This document shows positions 1-10,487 of a stretch of DNA of 21,140 nucleotides, piece after piece. The stretch is from Saccoglossus kowalevskii. Lineage: Eukaryota; Hemichordata; Enteropneusta; Harrimaniidae. The notes beneath the pieces were generated by a model. That model ran no database searches and was not told the DNA's origin. It saw only the letters and a program-made list of their open reading frames with translations. The stretch lies in assembly GCF_000003605.2 (NCBI RefSeq), contig NW_003112485.1, positions 169,673 to 190,812 on the forward strand. Reading direction: 5' to 3'. The stretch's first letter is position 1. Every line of letters starts with the position of its first letter. The position numbers and the translations under genes are program-made.

Positions 1-684
1 GGGAAATAAAAAAGCACACATGACAAAATTGAAAAACAAATGTTTAATACGCTCTTATTATATATTTGCTTTTCAATTTTTTGTAGAAATCACACGGTTC
101 ATATTCCTCATCAAAATAAATGCTGTTTTATCGTACAATCCATAAAGTCAGGATGAATTCTATTGCTTTTTTATAGTCGTTATATCTACTGAGACAATTC
201 ATCTCCTACCTACGCGACATAGTTCATAAATAGTGTTTCCAGTTGAAGACTGGAGTTCTGTGTGTATACTTGTTTCATTGTTCAAACAATAGTTGCAAAA
301 CCTGCTGAATTGTTTACGTAATTCAACATATTCTAGTTTGGTCGCTAGTCTTCAATCATGTTGAAATTTCTGTCGGTTCTTTTTGAAATTTAAACATATC
401 ATTTGATTATTTTGTAATCGTATTGTAAACATTTGTTTCATTTTTCATCTTTTGTATATGTATGCCCATACATCAAGGAGGGTGTGTGTACATTTGTTTG
501 TTTAGTCCATTGGCCAAAAGTGGCAAATGGAGTTGTCGGTACAACTTGCGATTGTGATTGCGATTTATGTATCAAATGTTATCACATCGTGAATTCGCAA
601 CAAAAATACCAACTAACAAGGATTGGGCATTGTTGTGTTGAATTATATAAGAATTGACAACTAAAAAAAGCAAGGCATGCTGAT
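1..684. other. Gene-free AT-rich DNA
   Basis: I see no gene, exon or repeat here. The longest open frame (433-657, +, 74 codons) has a Cys/Tyr/His/Val-rich composition typical of chance translation of AT-rich DNA and matches nothing I recognise. Confidence 0.6.
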
Positions 685-856
685 GAAGTTACTTCAAAAC
701 GTGTGTCGTAATGACGTGTCGTGCGTCACATTCAAAAACATCCACTTAACACTGCAATACATGTAAATATTGGCACGCTTTCAAAAGTCTGGGCTGCTAA
801 CACAATTTGGATGTGTAATGTCATAAAGACGTCACGTAACACAATGTCGTAATTTC
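685..856. mobile_element. Old imperfect inverted-repeat element (MITE-like)
   Basis: The left arm starts with GAAGTTAC (685-692). The right arm ends with GTAATTTC (849-856), whose reverse complement is GAAATTAC. Inward, both arms carry in the same order GTGT, then TGACGT, then ACATT, then ACATCCA (left: 701-720 and on to about 752; right: about 810-840). Alignment needs several small gaps, so the arms have diverged a lot. About 60 bp of unpaired sequence separates them. There is no coding capacity, and no clear target-site duplication is visible. It could be a decayed non-autonomous DNA transposon, or a chance accumulation of short inverted matches in AT-rich DNA. Confidence 0.35.
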
Positions 857-965
857 GACATTATTATTTTCATGAGTAGATACCTATTATTGATTTATTG
901 TTACTGAACCAATAAAATATTGGTTCTTAGTTGGTTTCCAGGAGGCATATGTGTCTGAATTGAAT

Positions 966-1000
966 GTATTGTATTGTATTGTATTGTACTGTTTTGTATT
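966..1000. repeat. (GTATT)n microsatellite
   Basis: Seven consecutive 5-bp units. The first four are perfect GTATT, followed by GTACT, GTTTT and GTATT. It makes the 67-codon minus-strand frame at 901-1104 an artefact. Confidence 0.95.
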
Positions 1001-3908
1001 TGTCCCCTTAGTTTTTTCGTAATTGCAAATTTGCACGTGAATTGAAATGATGTCAAAGTTATCCTATTTACGTTGAATATATCAAGTATTATATTATGAT
1101 TCATAATTGCAGCCGGTAAGTTGAGGAGAACATTAATGACTCATATCGAGTGACATAGGAATGATCCAGTGGAATCAATGTAAAACAGTTTCAACACTCT
1201 GCAAATGTTAGGAATACGAATATCACTTATTTAATAATCCAGGTCATGTTAAATGTAATATTGTGAAGAAATCTTTAAGTAAAGCTGTTGGAATATAACC
1301 TATCTATATAACGTTGAACGGTGATTTGTTCCTACATGTCATTAGTAGACGTGGGTGGAAATGATGAGATAATTGCTGATGTAGTGTTCAAAGACATTGC
1401 TGAACCCCGTGAATTATTTTCATCTGCTGATTTCGGTTATTTTGACATTCACATAAGCCGATTGAGAGTATTGAAGATAATTACCCGCAAATTGGCATGA
1501 CAAAACGTTAGCAAAGCCTTCATTATTTTCAATCACATTATTAAAGATTAAAGAAGTCAACTTTGGTATCATGGATTAGATTGTTTATAAATAATAAATG
1601 CGTATATTGATTATTAGTTTATCTGGGGGGTATTTCAATTCAAGTGACAATACTAGTCTCATTGCACCTGGATACACTATAGTAATTAAACGCTATTATA
1701 CTGTAATACTAATGTACTCACATCTGATTGAAGTTTTAATGAATTGCACATTGTATATTATATACAAATGTCAAAATATAACATAGTTCCATGTTATTGT
1801 TATCATTGGGAAACATGATTTTGAATTGACTTTTTATTACGAAATGTTTAATGGTTATTTTTTGTAAACTGATTGTTTATGATTAAAATATAATATGCAT
1901 GTATTGTCTATTTTGGTCATTAACTGTTGCTAATTAACACCTTTATAATAAACATATTATATTTCTTAGTCCAATGTTATGATTCTATTGTTGAAAACTT
2001 CGACAACATTTAAACTTTAACAAAATCTAACTATAAAACAAATATTACAGCATTTTCACTTTTTGGCATGGCAATGGAAACACAATATTAATTAATGAAC
2101 AATGTCGGATGTGCAATTTCAAAACATGAATTGATAACTGAATATATCGGAAAAAAAACACAATATACCTATTTATCCCCCAAACTATGTAACAAAAGAA
2201 GGCGACATATATTACTACTTCTGCGAAGCCAATAATACAATTGTGATGCTCACCCTTCACGTACACCTAGTCTGACTCCCTTGTGGGGGTTTGTGATGTT
2301 CCGCTTCCATCCATTTTGTCAGTATATTTTTTCTAGACTACTAATATTTGGAGAATGGCTTATTGGTACTACTATACTTATTGTATAAGAGTCTTTTTAA
2401 AATGTTGTATGCAAATTAGCAAACACATTATAAGAATTATATAAGAAACCACGTGCATTTCTTATAATTGTTAATAACATTGTAGTATTTGTATTTGCAT
2501 ATATAATTCTAATAAATGAGTTTTTGTAGGAAAACATATTTTTCTGAGAAAATTTACTTTCTGTGACTTAATATTCAACAGCTGTGAATATTCTGACTGA
2601 CTGCAATCTCTGTCAATACCCACATGAGTTAATGCTTTCATTTCCGTTATGTAACAATTGGGAAAATAATAATTTCTTTTAGAAATTTTTTTAAATATTA
2701 ATGAGTGTAATTTTGAAGACTATTTGCAAGTTATTTGCAAACTATTAAATTGAAATTGATCCTAAAATAACTATTTTAAGGCAAAAATTAAATTGCAAAG
2801 CTTCATGGGTAAGTATTTTAGAAGATAGTTATAGGAAATCCATAAATTTAAATGTTATAGTATGCTGTTTTAAAATTGTTTGCTTATTGTCTTTCGCACA
2901 TGCATACTTTAAATTGAAATTGTAAATATAATCTATAACTATGGCATAATATATTAGTACTACAGTTGAGGTAAAAATATTTTACTGGTTGTTGAAAAAA
3001 CAAAAATTTCGGGATTTATTAAACCGTTTATAACTCGAAAAGCTAAACACGTGTTCAGGAGGACTGCAAATCAATAAGAGGTTGTTAAGATTTCAATCCC
3101 ATTGTTATGGAAAAAATGTTTCCGGATAACTAAAAATAAAAATTTTAAGTGGAGGTCGACCTTCAAGAATAAAACAAGCAATTATATTTTACAAGATATT
3201 TAGTTGCTATGGAGATGCATTTAAAAATCTTTACTGTGTTGTCGTTGTCTGAATTCTAGAGTGAAAAAACCTATTCAAGACTCAGTTTTTTTGTTTTTTT
3301 CTTTTCAAAAAAAAAAGCTTATGTGAGTATGTGGGATAAATTTATACAATAGGCCAGAGGTATCAGTGAGGACATACGCTTTTCATATATGATTTGCGGG
3401 CTCGGAATGCATTCTATTTTGTTTCTATTTCTCCTTAGAGGCTTTCGTGTTTTGTGTATTTTGATAGATTGTCCGATTTTTTAGATGCCAGATTTGGTTT
3501 CAGAAATAAAAACAAGTTTATCCAATATGCAAATATGGGACAACTGACTTGATTGACAATCAATTTAAGAGGCATGCTTGTATTCTAATAGAAAATTACA
3601 TTCTCGGCCATTCGCAGCACGAGATCAACGAGTACTATCTTTACACTATTATTATATTTAATGAGAACACAAACTGAAAATAATGGCATGTACTCGCTCC
3701 AGAACCTTATCAAACCACATACATATTTACACGCAGATAACACTGTAGTTGTATGCAACATCAGTTCAGCAAAAACGATTTAAAAAAAACTGCCATATGA
3801 AGGATTGTAAAATTGCATTTTTACGCACAATGTCCAGTTGTAAAGACGGGCATGTTTACAAGAAATTGCTTTTGGAAAGAATGTTTGTAGTACTATTTAT
3901 TAGGAGGC
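1001..3908. other. Gene-free AT-rich DNA
   Basis: Nearly 3 kb without a recognisable gene. Open frames are at most 73 codons and look random. Minor items are a pyrimidine/poly-T stretch followed by a run of ten A at about 3285-3317, and a 10-bp palindrome AGGTCGACCT at 3153-3162, which could pair two nuclear-receptor half-sites but is a single occurrence. Confidence 0.6.
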
Positions 3909-4097
3909 ATATTGAACACGACAACATGTAACGACTGTGGGTCTATCAAATTGGGGCCATATCAAAAATAAGCTTTGACGACTGTGGCACAAACGAATTG
4001 GTTTCCTATCGAACGAATACAACACGTGACACTAATATATTGAAAACAACTATAGACGATCACTATGGCACTATGAAAGTGGTCATATTGAAATTAA
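3909..4097. repeat. Degenerate tandem repeat, about 48-bp period
   Basis: ACGACTGTGG recurs at 3931 and 3978 (47 bp apart). AAATTGGGG at 3948 matches GAATTGGTTT at 3995 at the same spacing. CATATTGAA-like starts recur at 3909, 3957 (CCATATCAAAA), 4006 (CCTATCGAACG), 4037 (ATATTGAAAACAAC) and 4087 (CATATTGAAATTAA). A further GACGATCACTATGGC at 4055 matches the middle of the unit. That makes about three to four units, strongly diverged and one of them partial. The array is non-coding. Confidence 0.45.
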
Positions 4098-4870
4098 ACG
4101 TATAAGGCCAAGCAGATTAAAAACTTCATATTATATATCTTAAATTAGCAAACGAGCGAATAAAACAATATATTTTATTTATCATTGTATTTGTACATGT
4201 TAGAGATCAAAGTATTTAAATACATTATCAAGAAATGCACGAGAAATACTCCTATCTATAAAGTAATGCAGGGTTTGCAAATGATATACCAAATTAACCA
4301 TCTACATTGTATCCAGGCATGAAGACACCATACGCTCAATTGATATGTACTCGTTATCATCTTGACAGAGTATGTTGACTGGCATCAACGGAGAACACAC
4401 ATTCTCCGCTGTCTTGTCACGCATTGTTCTCTCGTGTTCAAGACAAGATTAGATTAACTATTCTGAATAGCTGACCCATATCCGGTTCAGCAGAGACGAC
4501 ATTGATTCGACAAACGTGCCAGCGCTGAGCAATTTCCCGTCATTATAATGTATATAACACTCAATGATCCTCCGTCTAACACAGACAATTGAGAGTGAAG
4601 TACGTGTAGTATTTGATGCACATGGGGCCCTGAAAAAAACTGCGCACCTTCCACAGTCCATTAGTGAGCAGCTCATGGCAACAATAAAGTGAATGCTTGC
4701 TGAATTGACCCAAATCATACAGTTACATTCGTCGAATAACTTTGCATGGCATTAAATAAAACTAAAAACCATTTAGAGGCACTTGTTAACATAATTTACG
4801 CGCAGGTGCATTGACTTGTTGGCAAGATGGAGTATTCTCCAACCGCATCTCTGTTTTATTGCGTTCTATT
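4098..4870. other. Gene-free DNA with one short perfect hairpin
   Basis: No recognisable gene. The minus-strand frame 4458-4718 (86 codons) has Cys- and Ser-rich content without a family signature. A perfect 7-bp stem with a 6-nt loop (CGGAGAA-CACACA-TTCTCCG) lies at 4389-4408. The 4380-4720 stretch is somewhat richer in G+C than its surroundings, but I cannot assign it a role. Confidence 0.5.
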
Positions 4871-4989
4871 TTAAAGGCAGGTGGTCGTCGCGCATTTCAT
4901 GTAAGCAAACGTTGTATTATACACGTGGTATTTACGTCGCTATGAGGCCTACATTGAACAGGACGCGCGCGACGACTACCACCCTTTAA
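4871..4989. mobile_element. 119-bp MITE with TTAA ends (copy 1)
   Basis: The segment starts TTAAAGGCAGGTGGTCGTCG and ends with GCGCGACGACTACCACCCTT then TAA. The reverse complement of the end, TTAAAGGGTGGTAGTCGTCG, matches the start at all but three positions and continues into CGC, giving terminal inverted repeats of about 20-23 bp. TTAA at both ends (4871-4874 and 4986-4989) fits a TTAA target-site duplication, as made by piggyBac-type transposases. The tips lack the usual piggyBac CCC, so the superfamily is uncertain. It has no coding capacity. The inside carries TTACGTCGCTATG (4932-4944) and CACGTG-like sequence, which recur in opposite orientation in the second copy near 17168. Confidence 0.8.
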
Positions 4990-5867
4990 CTTGTTCGCAT
5001 AGGTTAATAACAAGTGGAAACAAAAATTAAAAACTGTATATGCTAAACTAGACTGCTACATTTGTACTGAGTCATTTTCATATGTTGCAGAAATAAATTA
5101 CACCGTTTCGATAAGCAATAACAAAAACGAGTTGTAAATATCTCAGATATTGCAATTGATAGCTGAGCCAGTACTACAAGTTATCGGTATGCACTGTGCA
5201 CGATTAATTGTATCACTTAAATAAGTGTTATTCTTATTATAAATAAACTCGTTCGTCTTCCATAACGATGAATATTGTTACATGATTTATGTTTGGGGTG
5301 GGAACAAATTATACTCAATTTATCCTGAAGTGTGTCTCGCTACCCACTGGATCATACAATACAAATGCGCCATGGTAAGAACGTATGTAACTCGCTAACA
5401 CATGCACATATATAACTAAGAAAACATCAGATAAAATCAGTAATTAAGTTAGCAGTACGTCTCAAGACAACACTATGCAAACCCAGAAGTATTAATATAA
5501 GTAGCTAAAACATACACATACACACAAGCACAAGGATGACAGGAATCAACGCAAAAGTATTTTGCCTATGGCATGCTATCTAAGATATCTAACAAGGATC
5601 GGCAAATAAGGCATGTCGGTATGAATTGTTTACAATATTGGAATAATTGCTCCACCAAATCCTACATTATTTCGAGACTAACAATTTCTTATTATTATCT
5701 AGTAATTCCCGTCATGACAATTTGTGGAATTAATTGCATTTACTAATTATATCAGTGGGTGAACAGCTGGAGTCTTGAACAATACTGACTTATTCTCCAA
5801 ATAGCTTGGATTTAAAGAAACATATAGTTGCGATTTGCAACCCCTCGTTAAATGAATAAACGCGGAA
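4990..5867. other. Gene-free AT-rich DNA
   Basis: I see no gene, exon or substantial repeat in this stretch. It leads up to the CRE-like palindrome at 5868. Confidence 0.6.
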
Positions 5868-5875
5868 TGACGTCA
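5868..5875. promoter_or_regulatory. Full CRE palindrome TGACGTCA
   Basis: A perfect TGACGTCA, the palindromic binding site of CREB/ATF bZIP factors, sits in the 11-mer AATGACGTCAT. The identical 11-mer recurs at 7684-7694. The motif match is direct. No TATA box, transcript or exon is recognisable beside it, so activity is unknown. Confidence 0.4.
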
Positions 5876-6348
5876 TCGCTGAACTAAGGACAGAAAACCT
5901 CGTTTACGTTACGTGAGTTATGTTTTGTATAATTTAATCTCAGTACAAATATGCCATCGTCTTTCACATGTGTTTATTTATTTATTAAATGTTGATTTTT
6001 AATATGTTCTTTATTGTACTTTTTACTCAATATCCATGTAAACACAGATGTATTGTTCGTTTAGTGTTAGATAGAATAAGAATATTAATGAAATAATAAC
6101 ATCTGCAAGGAAGATATGATCTATGATATTTAGATATGGATAGTTTAATTTTTAGGTTAACAATACATTGTGCATGATTGACAAACACACGTACATATAC
6201 ACAAACAAATAAACACCGAATATTAAATAAAGTTGTACTCATTAAAAGCGTTTTTTTTTTTAAGTTTTTGTGCTAGGCGATTGTTCTTGACATTGAATGT
6301 TACTGTTGTATCGCCTGACTATTTTTGTATGTGAAAATTGCAAGTGCT
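5876..6348. other. Gene-free AT-rich DNA
   Basis: No supported gene. The minus-strand frame 6027-6242 is AT-driven and unrecognised. A poly-T run of about ten bases lies at 6251-6260. Confidence 0.55.
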
Positions 6349-6400
6349 AGTGCTGACACATAGTGCTGACACATAATGCTGACACATAGTGCAAACACAA
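6349..6400. repeat. 13-bp tandem repeat, four units
   Basis: AGTGCTGACACAT occurs twice exactly (6349-6361 and 6362-6374), then with one change (AATGCTGACACAT, 6375-6387), then in a diverged form (AGTGCAAACACAA, 6388-6400). It is a small, mostly intact minisatellite. Confidence 0.9.
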
Positions 6401-9400
6401 GCGCCTGCGGACCTTGGCCAAGAATAATGCAGCTAAGACGTCACTACACTCTAGGTAAGAGATATAACTGTCTAGCGTCAAACGATACTAGGAAAATAAA
6501 ATAAAAGGATTGCACCCAACATATACGCTAGTACGACAATTCAGTGCGGGATGGTAAAATACTTGCACAAAAGTGTGCACGTGTATGTAGTGGAATATGA
6601 AAGATATATGCAATCTGTAGCATAAGTACATTATGAACTTGTTTTGAAATGTTGCCAGTGATTAAGAGCATTAGGGATAAGCACACATAAGTATAATTGT
6701 AGATCGCGTTTCGGTATCAAATAACGCATACGACTTTGACAGAGACAACTTTATTAATAAAAATATCATGATTATTGTGCCCATTCATAATAACGAACAC
6801 ATTAAATTATTTCATTTGTTCATATTAAGCTTTAATTTGTATGCATGACAGCGATGAAGGTGGTATTAACATTGGGGAACACTGGACTTACGAATATGGC
6901 TGAACAATTTGAAATAATCGGGGTAAAGTGAAATTAGTGATAGATCTCGCCATTTAGTCGCATCATAACATTACGAGTTGTAAGTTACAATATTTGTAAA
7001 GCTTGACTGCACTTACTTGTGGAAATAAACATGTAGCAATAGAGCGTGAATGAAATATCGAGATAGAGTTTATCCTCGGGGCAGAAGGTTCGCTTTGACA
7101 AAGAATACTAACATACCATGATGGATATAACCCCGACAATGATCAAGAAAGGTAATATACTCGTATTTCACTTCATATGTTCCTAATGTAAGTTGATCAG
7201 GTTATTTATCTTCTGACTAATTGGTTATACGATAAGACAGATCATGTTCAATTTCAAAGTCACATGAACCATTTTACTAGTGATACTACACATAACAAAT
7301 ACGGCATGTGAACGCATCACCGGGATGAAAACCCAAGCCAGGGTTGAATCAATACTGTTGTATTTGCAATATCTCGCACTATATCACAATTATATTATTT
7401 ATTTCAGCATTAAAAGTGTTCCCAAATTGTCACCATTCGTTATTGTCTATTCCCATCGATATTATAAATAGATTTGTTTTCAGCTGAATTACAATAACTG
7501 TGCCTCGCAGTGATTACTTTTGTCCTGAACTACTAATAAACGCCGATTCATTGAAGGTTAACACTTCAGAGTCCGTTTATGTTTTACTATTGCAACAACA
7601 AACCAATTGCCTTGATTTTTATAAATATTTATACATTTGAAAGGCAGTTGAAAACAACCAGCCAATCAATGAACAAAATGCGTAATGACGTCATTTGAAA
7701 ATGTTGAAATATTAAAAACATTTTCCAAGAGATCAATCTGGTTACAGTTTTTATAAAGTTTATAAAAATTATTAAAAAAAAGGAATAGGTTTTTGGTCGC
7801 CATAGTACAAGGACTGCAAAAATACATGTCACATATTGATAGCGTTGTTTTTACACACGACTGTGTCGTTATCTTTCCCAATCTTAGTAGCACGCACACA
7901 AATATAATCACGTAATAACAGTGATACTACAAACTGTCTCTCAACGTCCTGAAACGACCATGGTATTTATATTACAAATAATAATAAACGTCTTTCTGCG
8001 TCAATGTTCTCTGGGTAGTAAACGTTTTAGATTTCAAATCTACGCCAAACAACCTGCAAGACAGAATTGACGATTATTTCGTAGTTAGAGTTTACACTCG
8101 CGTTCAATACTTCGTTAATCCTTATCAATTACATAATTATTGTCATTGTTACATAACATAATTGGAGACGAGAAACAAAACACGAAATAAACAAGTAAAC
8201 ATAATACGAGAATCTGCGGAGCAGTTATTTTACGCAAACACAGGACAGCTACGTTTTAACGGATTAAAATGTAAATAAACTTAGTATTATATAGCCATTT
8301 CATATTATATAAAGGAAAATGATTACAATTCACCATAATCCACATATTTTCAAACATTAAATTCTGTATCGCATATATAACAAGATAAGATTCTTCCAGT
8401 ATGGCAGTGTTAACATTTGTATTGTCATCTTATCAAATTACCGAAACTGTAAACCTCAATAGCCAATAAAGTGTTGATGATTTATTCTAAGCCACTCGTA
8501 TTTCGAATTGCTGAATATCTGGAAAACACGATGCAGATAACCGCTATCAATATTGAGATATGGTCACTATTCAAAATGCTCCCAATCATTGCTGTAAAGA
8601 GTATTATATAGTTCCCGTTGCCTAGATACGGGCTGATACTTCACAGCATTCACTACCACTTAGACTGATATCACCGGGAACGGCGTGCTTCAATAACACG
8701 ACGGTATGTACATTTGTAAAAATTAAATCGGTACTTGAACATAAGAAACATTTATCATGTTGATCTATCACTTGTGTTAAACATATATAATCAAGTTTTG
8801 TTGTCTGGTCACGTGCTAAACCTATAAATTGAAGAAATAAAACTGAGACTAATGGCTGTTCAAGTGATATAGAGAGGATTTTACTTTTGTTAGAATAGCA
8901 TTTTTACTTTTATATTATTTATTTCTATATTATAACTACATCGCTGTATCGTTACTGTCTCATACAGTCCATGTGTCATGTATCAGCTGGTGTTATTTTC
9001 ACTTAATTTGTATTCTGCGACTCAACCCAAAAAACTGCAGTGTTATAGAGCAATGCATTTTTAAATTACTGAAAAGGAAAATGAGAATATTCAGTGCGGA
9101 ACGCGATCACGATTTTTGAACATACAACCTGTGATGACGTGAGATAGAACACGCAATGTCAAATTGGAAGTCAAAACCTTCTTACTATATTTGAGAGAGG
9201 TAACTGAAACACATCATCGCAGTAGCTAGATTTCACAAAAGCTGAACCTGAATCATGATTAATAAAACAATTCGATATGCAAATATAACACTTAGCTATT
9301 ATGTCTTATTCATTTGAACAAATACAAACAATGCGCCCTCAGCGACACTATACTTACTAGCTTGTTAGTAAAGAAGCCCAAGAGGAGTCTTCTATACCTT

Positions 9401-9891
9401 GTGTTCCGTGTCTGTTGACAGGCTAAATTATTTGCTTTCTGTAAGCTTTTGTCAGAAAAGATGATCAATGTGCTTTATTTGCCATGCTTGAACTGAAATG
9501 GCAGCAATACTGCGTATCAGCTGCAGGGGACGCGTACATACAAATAGCGGAATTATCTGTTTTTTTTATACCTTTCTGTTCATAGCCAACTGATGTACAA
9601 GTGATAACACAATGAACGCAATTATTTCACCGATATTCAATACATTAGGGCAGTCATCTTAAATAAAGCTTGAAACTAAATAAAGAGACATGTTGATAAA
9701 CGGGCTCTTCAGTTCTTCCTACAAATCAGGGAAAATAATTCAACCGCTGATAAAAATCGACTACATACGTCGAATTTGCATGAAAAAACTCTTTACATAC
9801 AAACACATCAATACACACAGAACAGAGTACAGAGCAATGTCATATACATCGCATACAACTTTGCAAACATGTTTCGCGTTAAATTAGAAAG
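6401..9891. other. Gene-free AT-rich DNA
   Basis: About 3.5 kb with no gene I can support. Open frames (7280-7471 +, 7629-7911 -, 9690-9887 +) are short and unrecognised. A short hairpin CCCGT/ACGGG lies at 8614-8632. An imperfect CTCF-like core (GCGCCCTCAGCGAC) starts at 9333. The CRE palindrome at 7686 is listed separately. Confidence 0.55.
7686..7693. promoter_or_regulatory. Full CRE palindrome TGACGTCA (second copy)
   Basis: A second perfect TGACGTCA, inside the same AATGACGTCAT 11-mer as at 5866-5876 and 1.8 kb away. The wider flanks do not match, so this is not an obvious duplicated repeat. No gene is recognisable beside it. Confidence 0.4.
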
Positions 9892-10122
9892 CTAAGATGC
9901 TCTATATGGCGGGGTACTTCGACCTAGTTTAGCACTCACTAGTGTGTCCATAGCCTCAAACTGCTCTTTGTTAGATTTAAAATATGTGCAAAATTTGAAT
10001 CCGTGTATGTAGGTAGTAATTGTCCATTTATGTTCATGTGATGCGCCTAATTGCACTACATAGTTATAGAAAATAAGGAGAGCTATATTATTTATTACAG
10101 CATCTATGGGGTCGATCGACAT
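9892..10122 (-). CDS. Possible coding fragment, unrecognised
   Basis: A 76-codon open frame on the minus strand. Its composition is more protein-like than that of most frames here: a hydrophobic stretch (residues about 8-24), then a mixed polar part with GASHEHKW, SNKEQFEAMDTL and a stop after STPPYRAS. I recognise no family, and there is no clear splice acceptor or promoter. It could be a last exon, a decayed exon or chance. The neighbouring minus-strand frame at 10545-10640 also looks protein-like. Confidence 0.15.
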   Translation of the reverse strand: MSIDPIDAVINNIALLIFYNYVVQLGASHEHKWTITTYIHGFKFCTYFKSNKEQFEAMDTLVSAKLGRSTPPYRAS

Positions 10123-10348
10123 ATAAAACGAATTGGTGAAATATTTATTCGATGGTTATGATAATTTTTTATTGTACGCACGGTTTTAAAATATAGTCAA
10201 ACCTGTTTAAAGCAACTTCCTAAGAGACTTTGAAATTATGATATTGTTATCATAAATCTCAACTCATGCATACATTTCTCGAAATGTCTGGAAAACATGA
10301 AATCATTAATTTGTATTTAGCCAAAAATGAAAATTTACTGCGTAATCT

Positions 10349-10437
<89 letters not shown>
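10349..10437. repeat. (AC)n then (AT)n compound microsatellite
   Basis: Six AC units (10349-10360) run into about 38 AT units (10361-10437), which reach the edge of the assembly gap, so the true length is unknown. The Ile/Tyr-alternating frames over this stretch are translations of the repeat. Confidence 0.98.
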
Positions 10438-10487
10438 NNNNNNNNNNNNNNNNNNNNNNNNNNNNNNNNNNNNNNNNNNNNNNNNNN
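10438..10487. other. Assembly gap (50 N)
   Basis: A run of exactly 50 N directly after the AT microsatellite. It is most simply explained by failure to assemble through the (AT)n array. The real gap size cannot be read from the sequence. Confidence 0.99.

Noticed and set aside
433-657. 74-codon plus-strand frame
   Set aside because: No family signature, no splice or promoter context, and composition as expected from chance in AT-rich DNA.
4458-4718. 86-codon minus-strand frame in a slightly GC-richer stretch
   Set aside because: Cys/Ser/Arg mix without any recognisable motif or coding context.
7081-7115. AAGGTTCGCTTTGAC considered as a tRNA or SINE B box
   Set aside because: It does not match GGTTCGANNCC, and no A box or cloverleaf can be formed upstream.
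8614-8632. X-box (RFX)-like sequence GTTGCCTAGATAC within a small hairpin
   Set aside because: The second half-site departs from the RFX consensus and the hairpin stem is only 5 bp.
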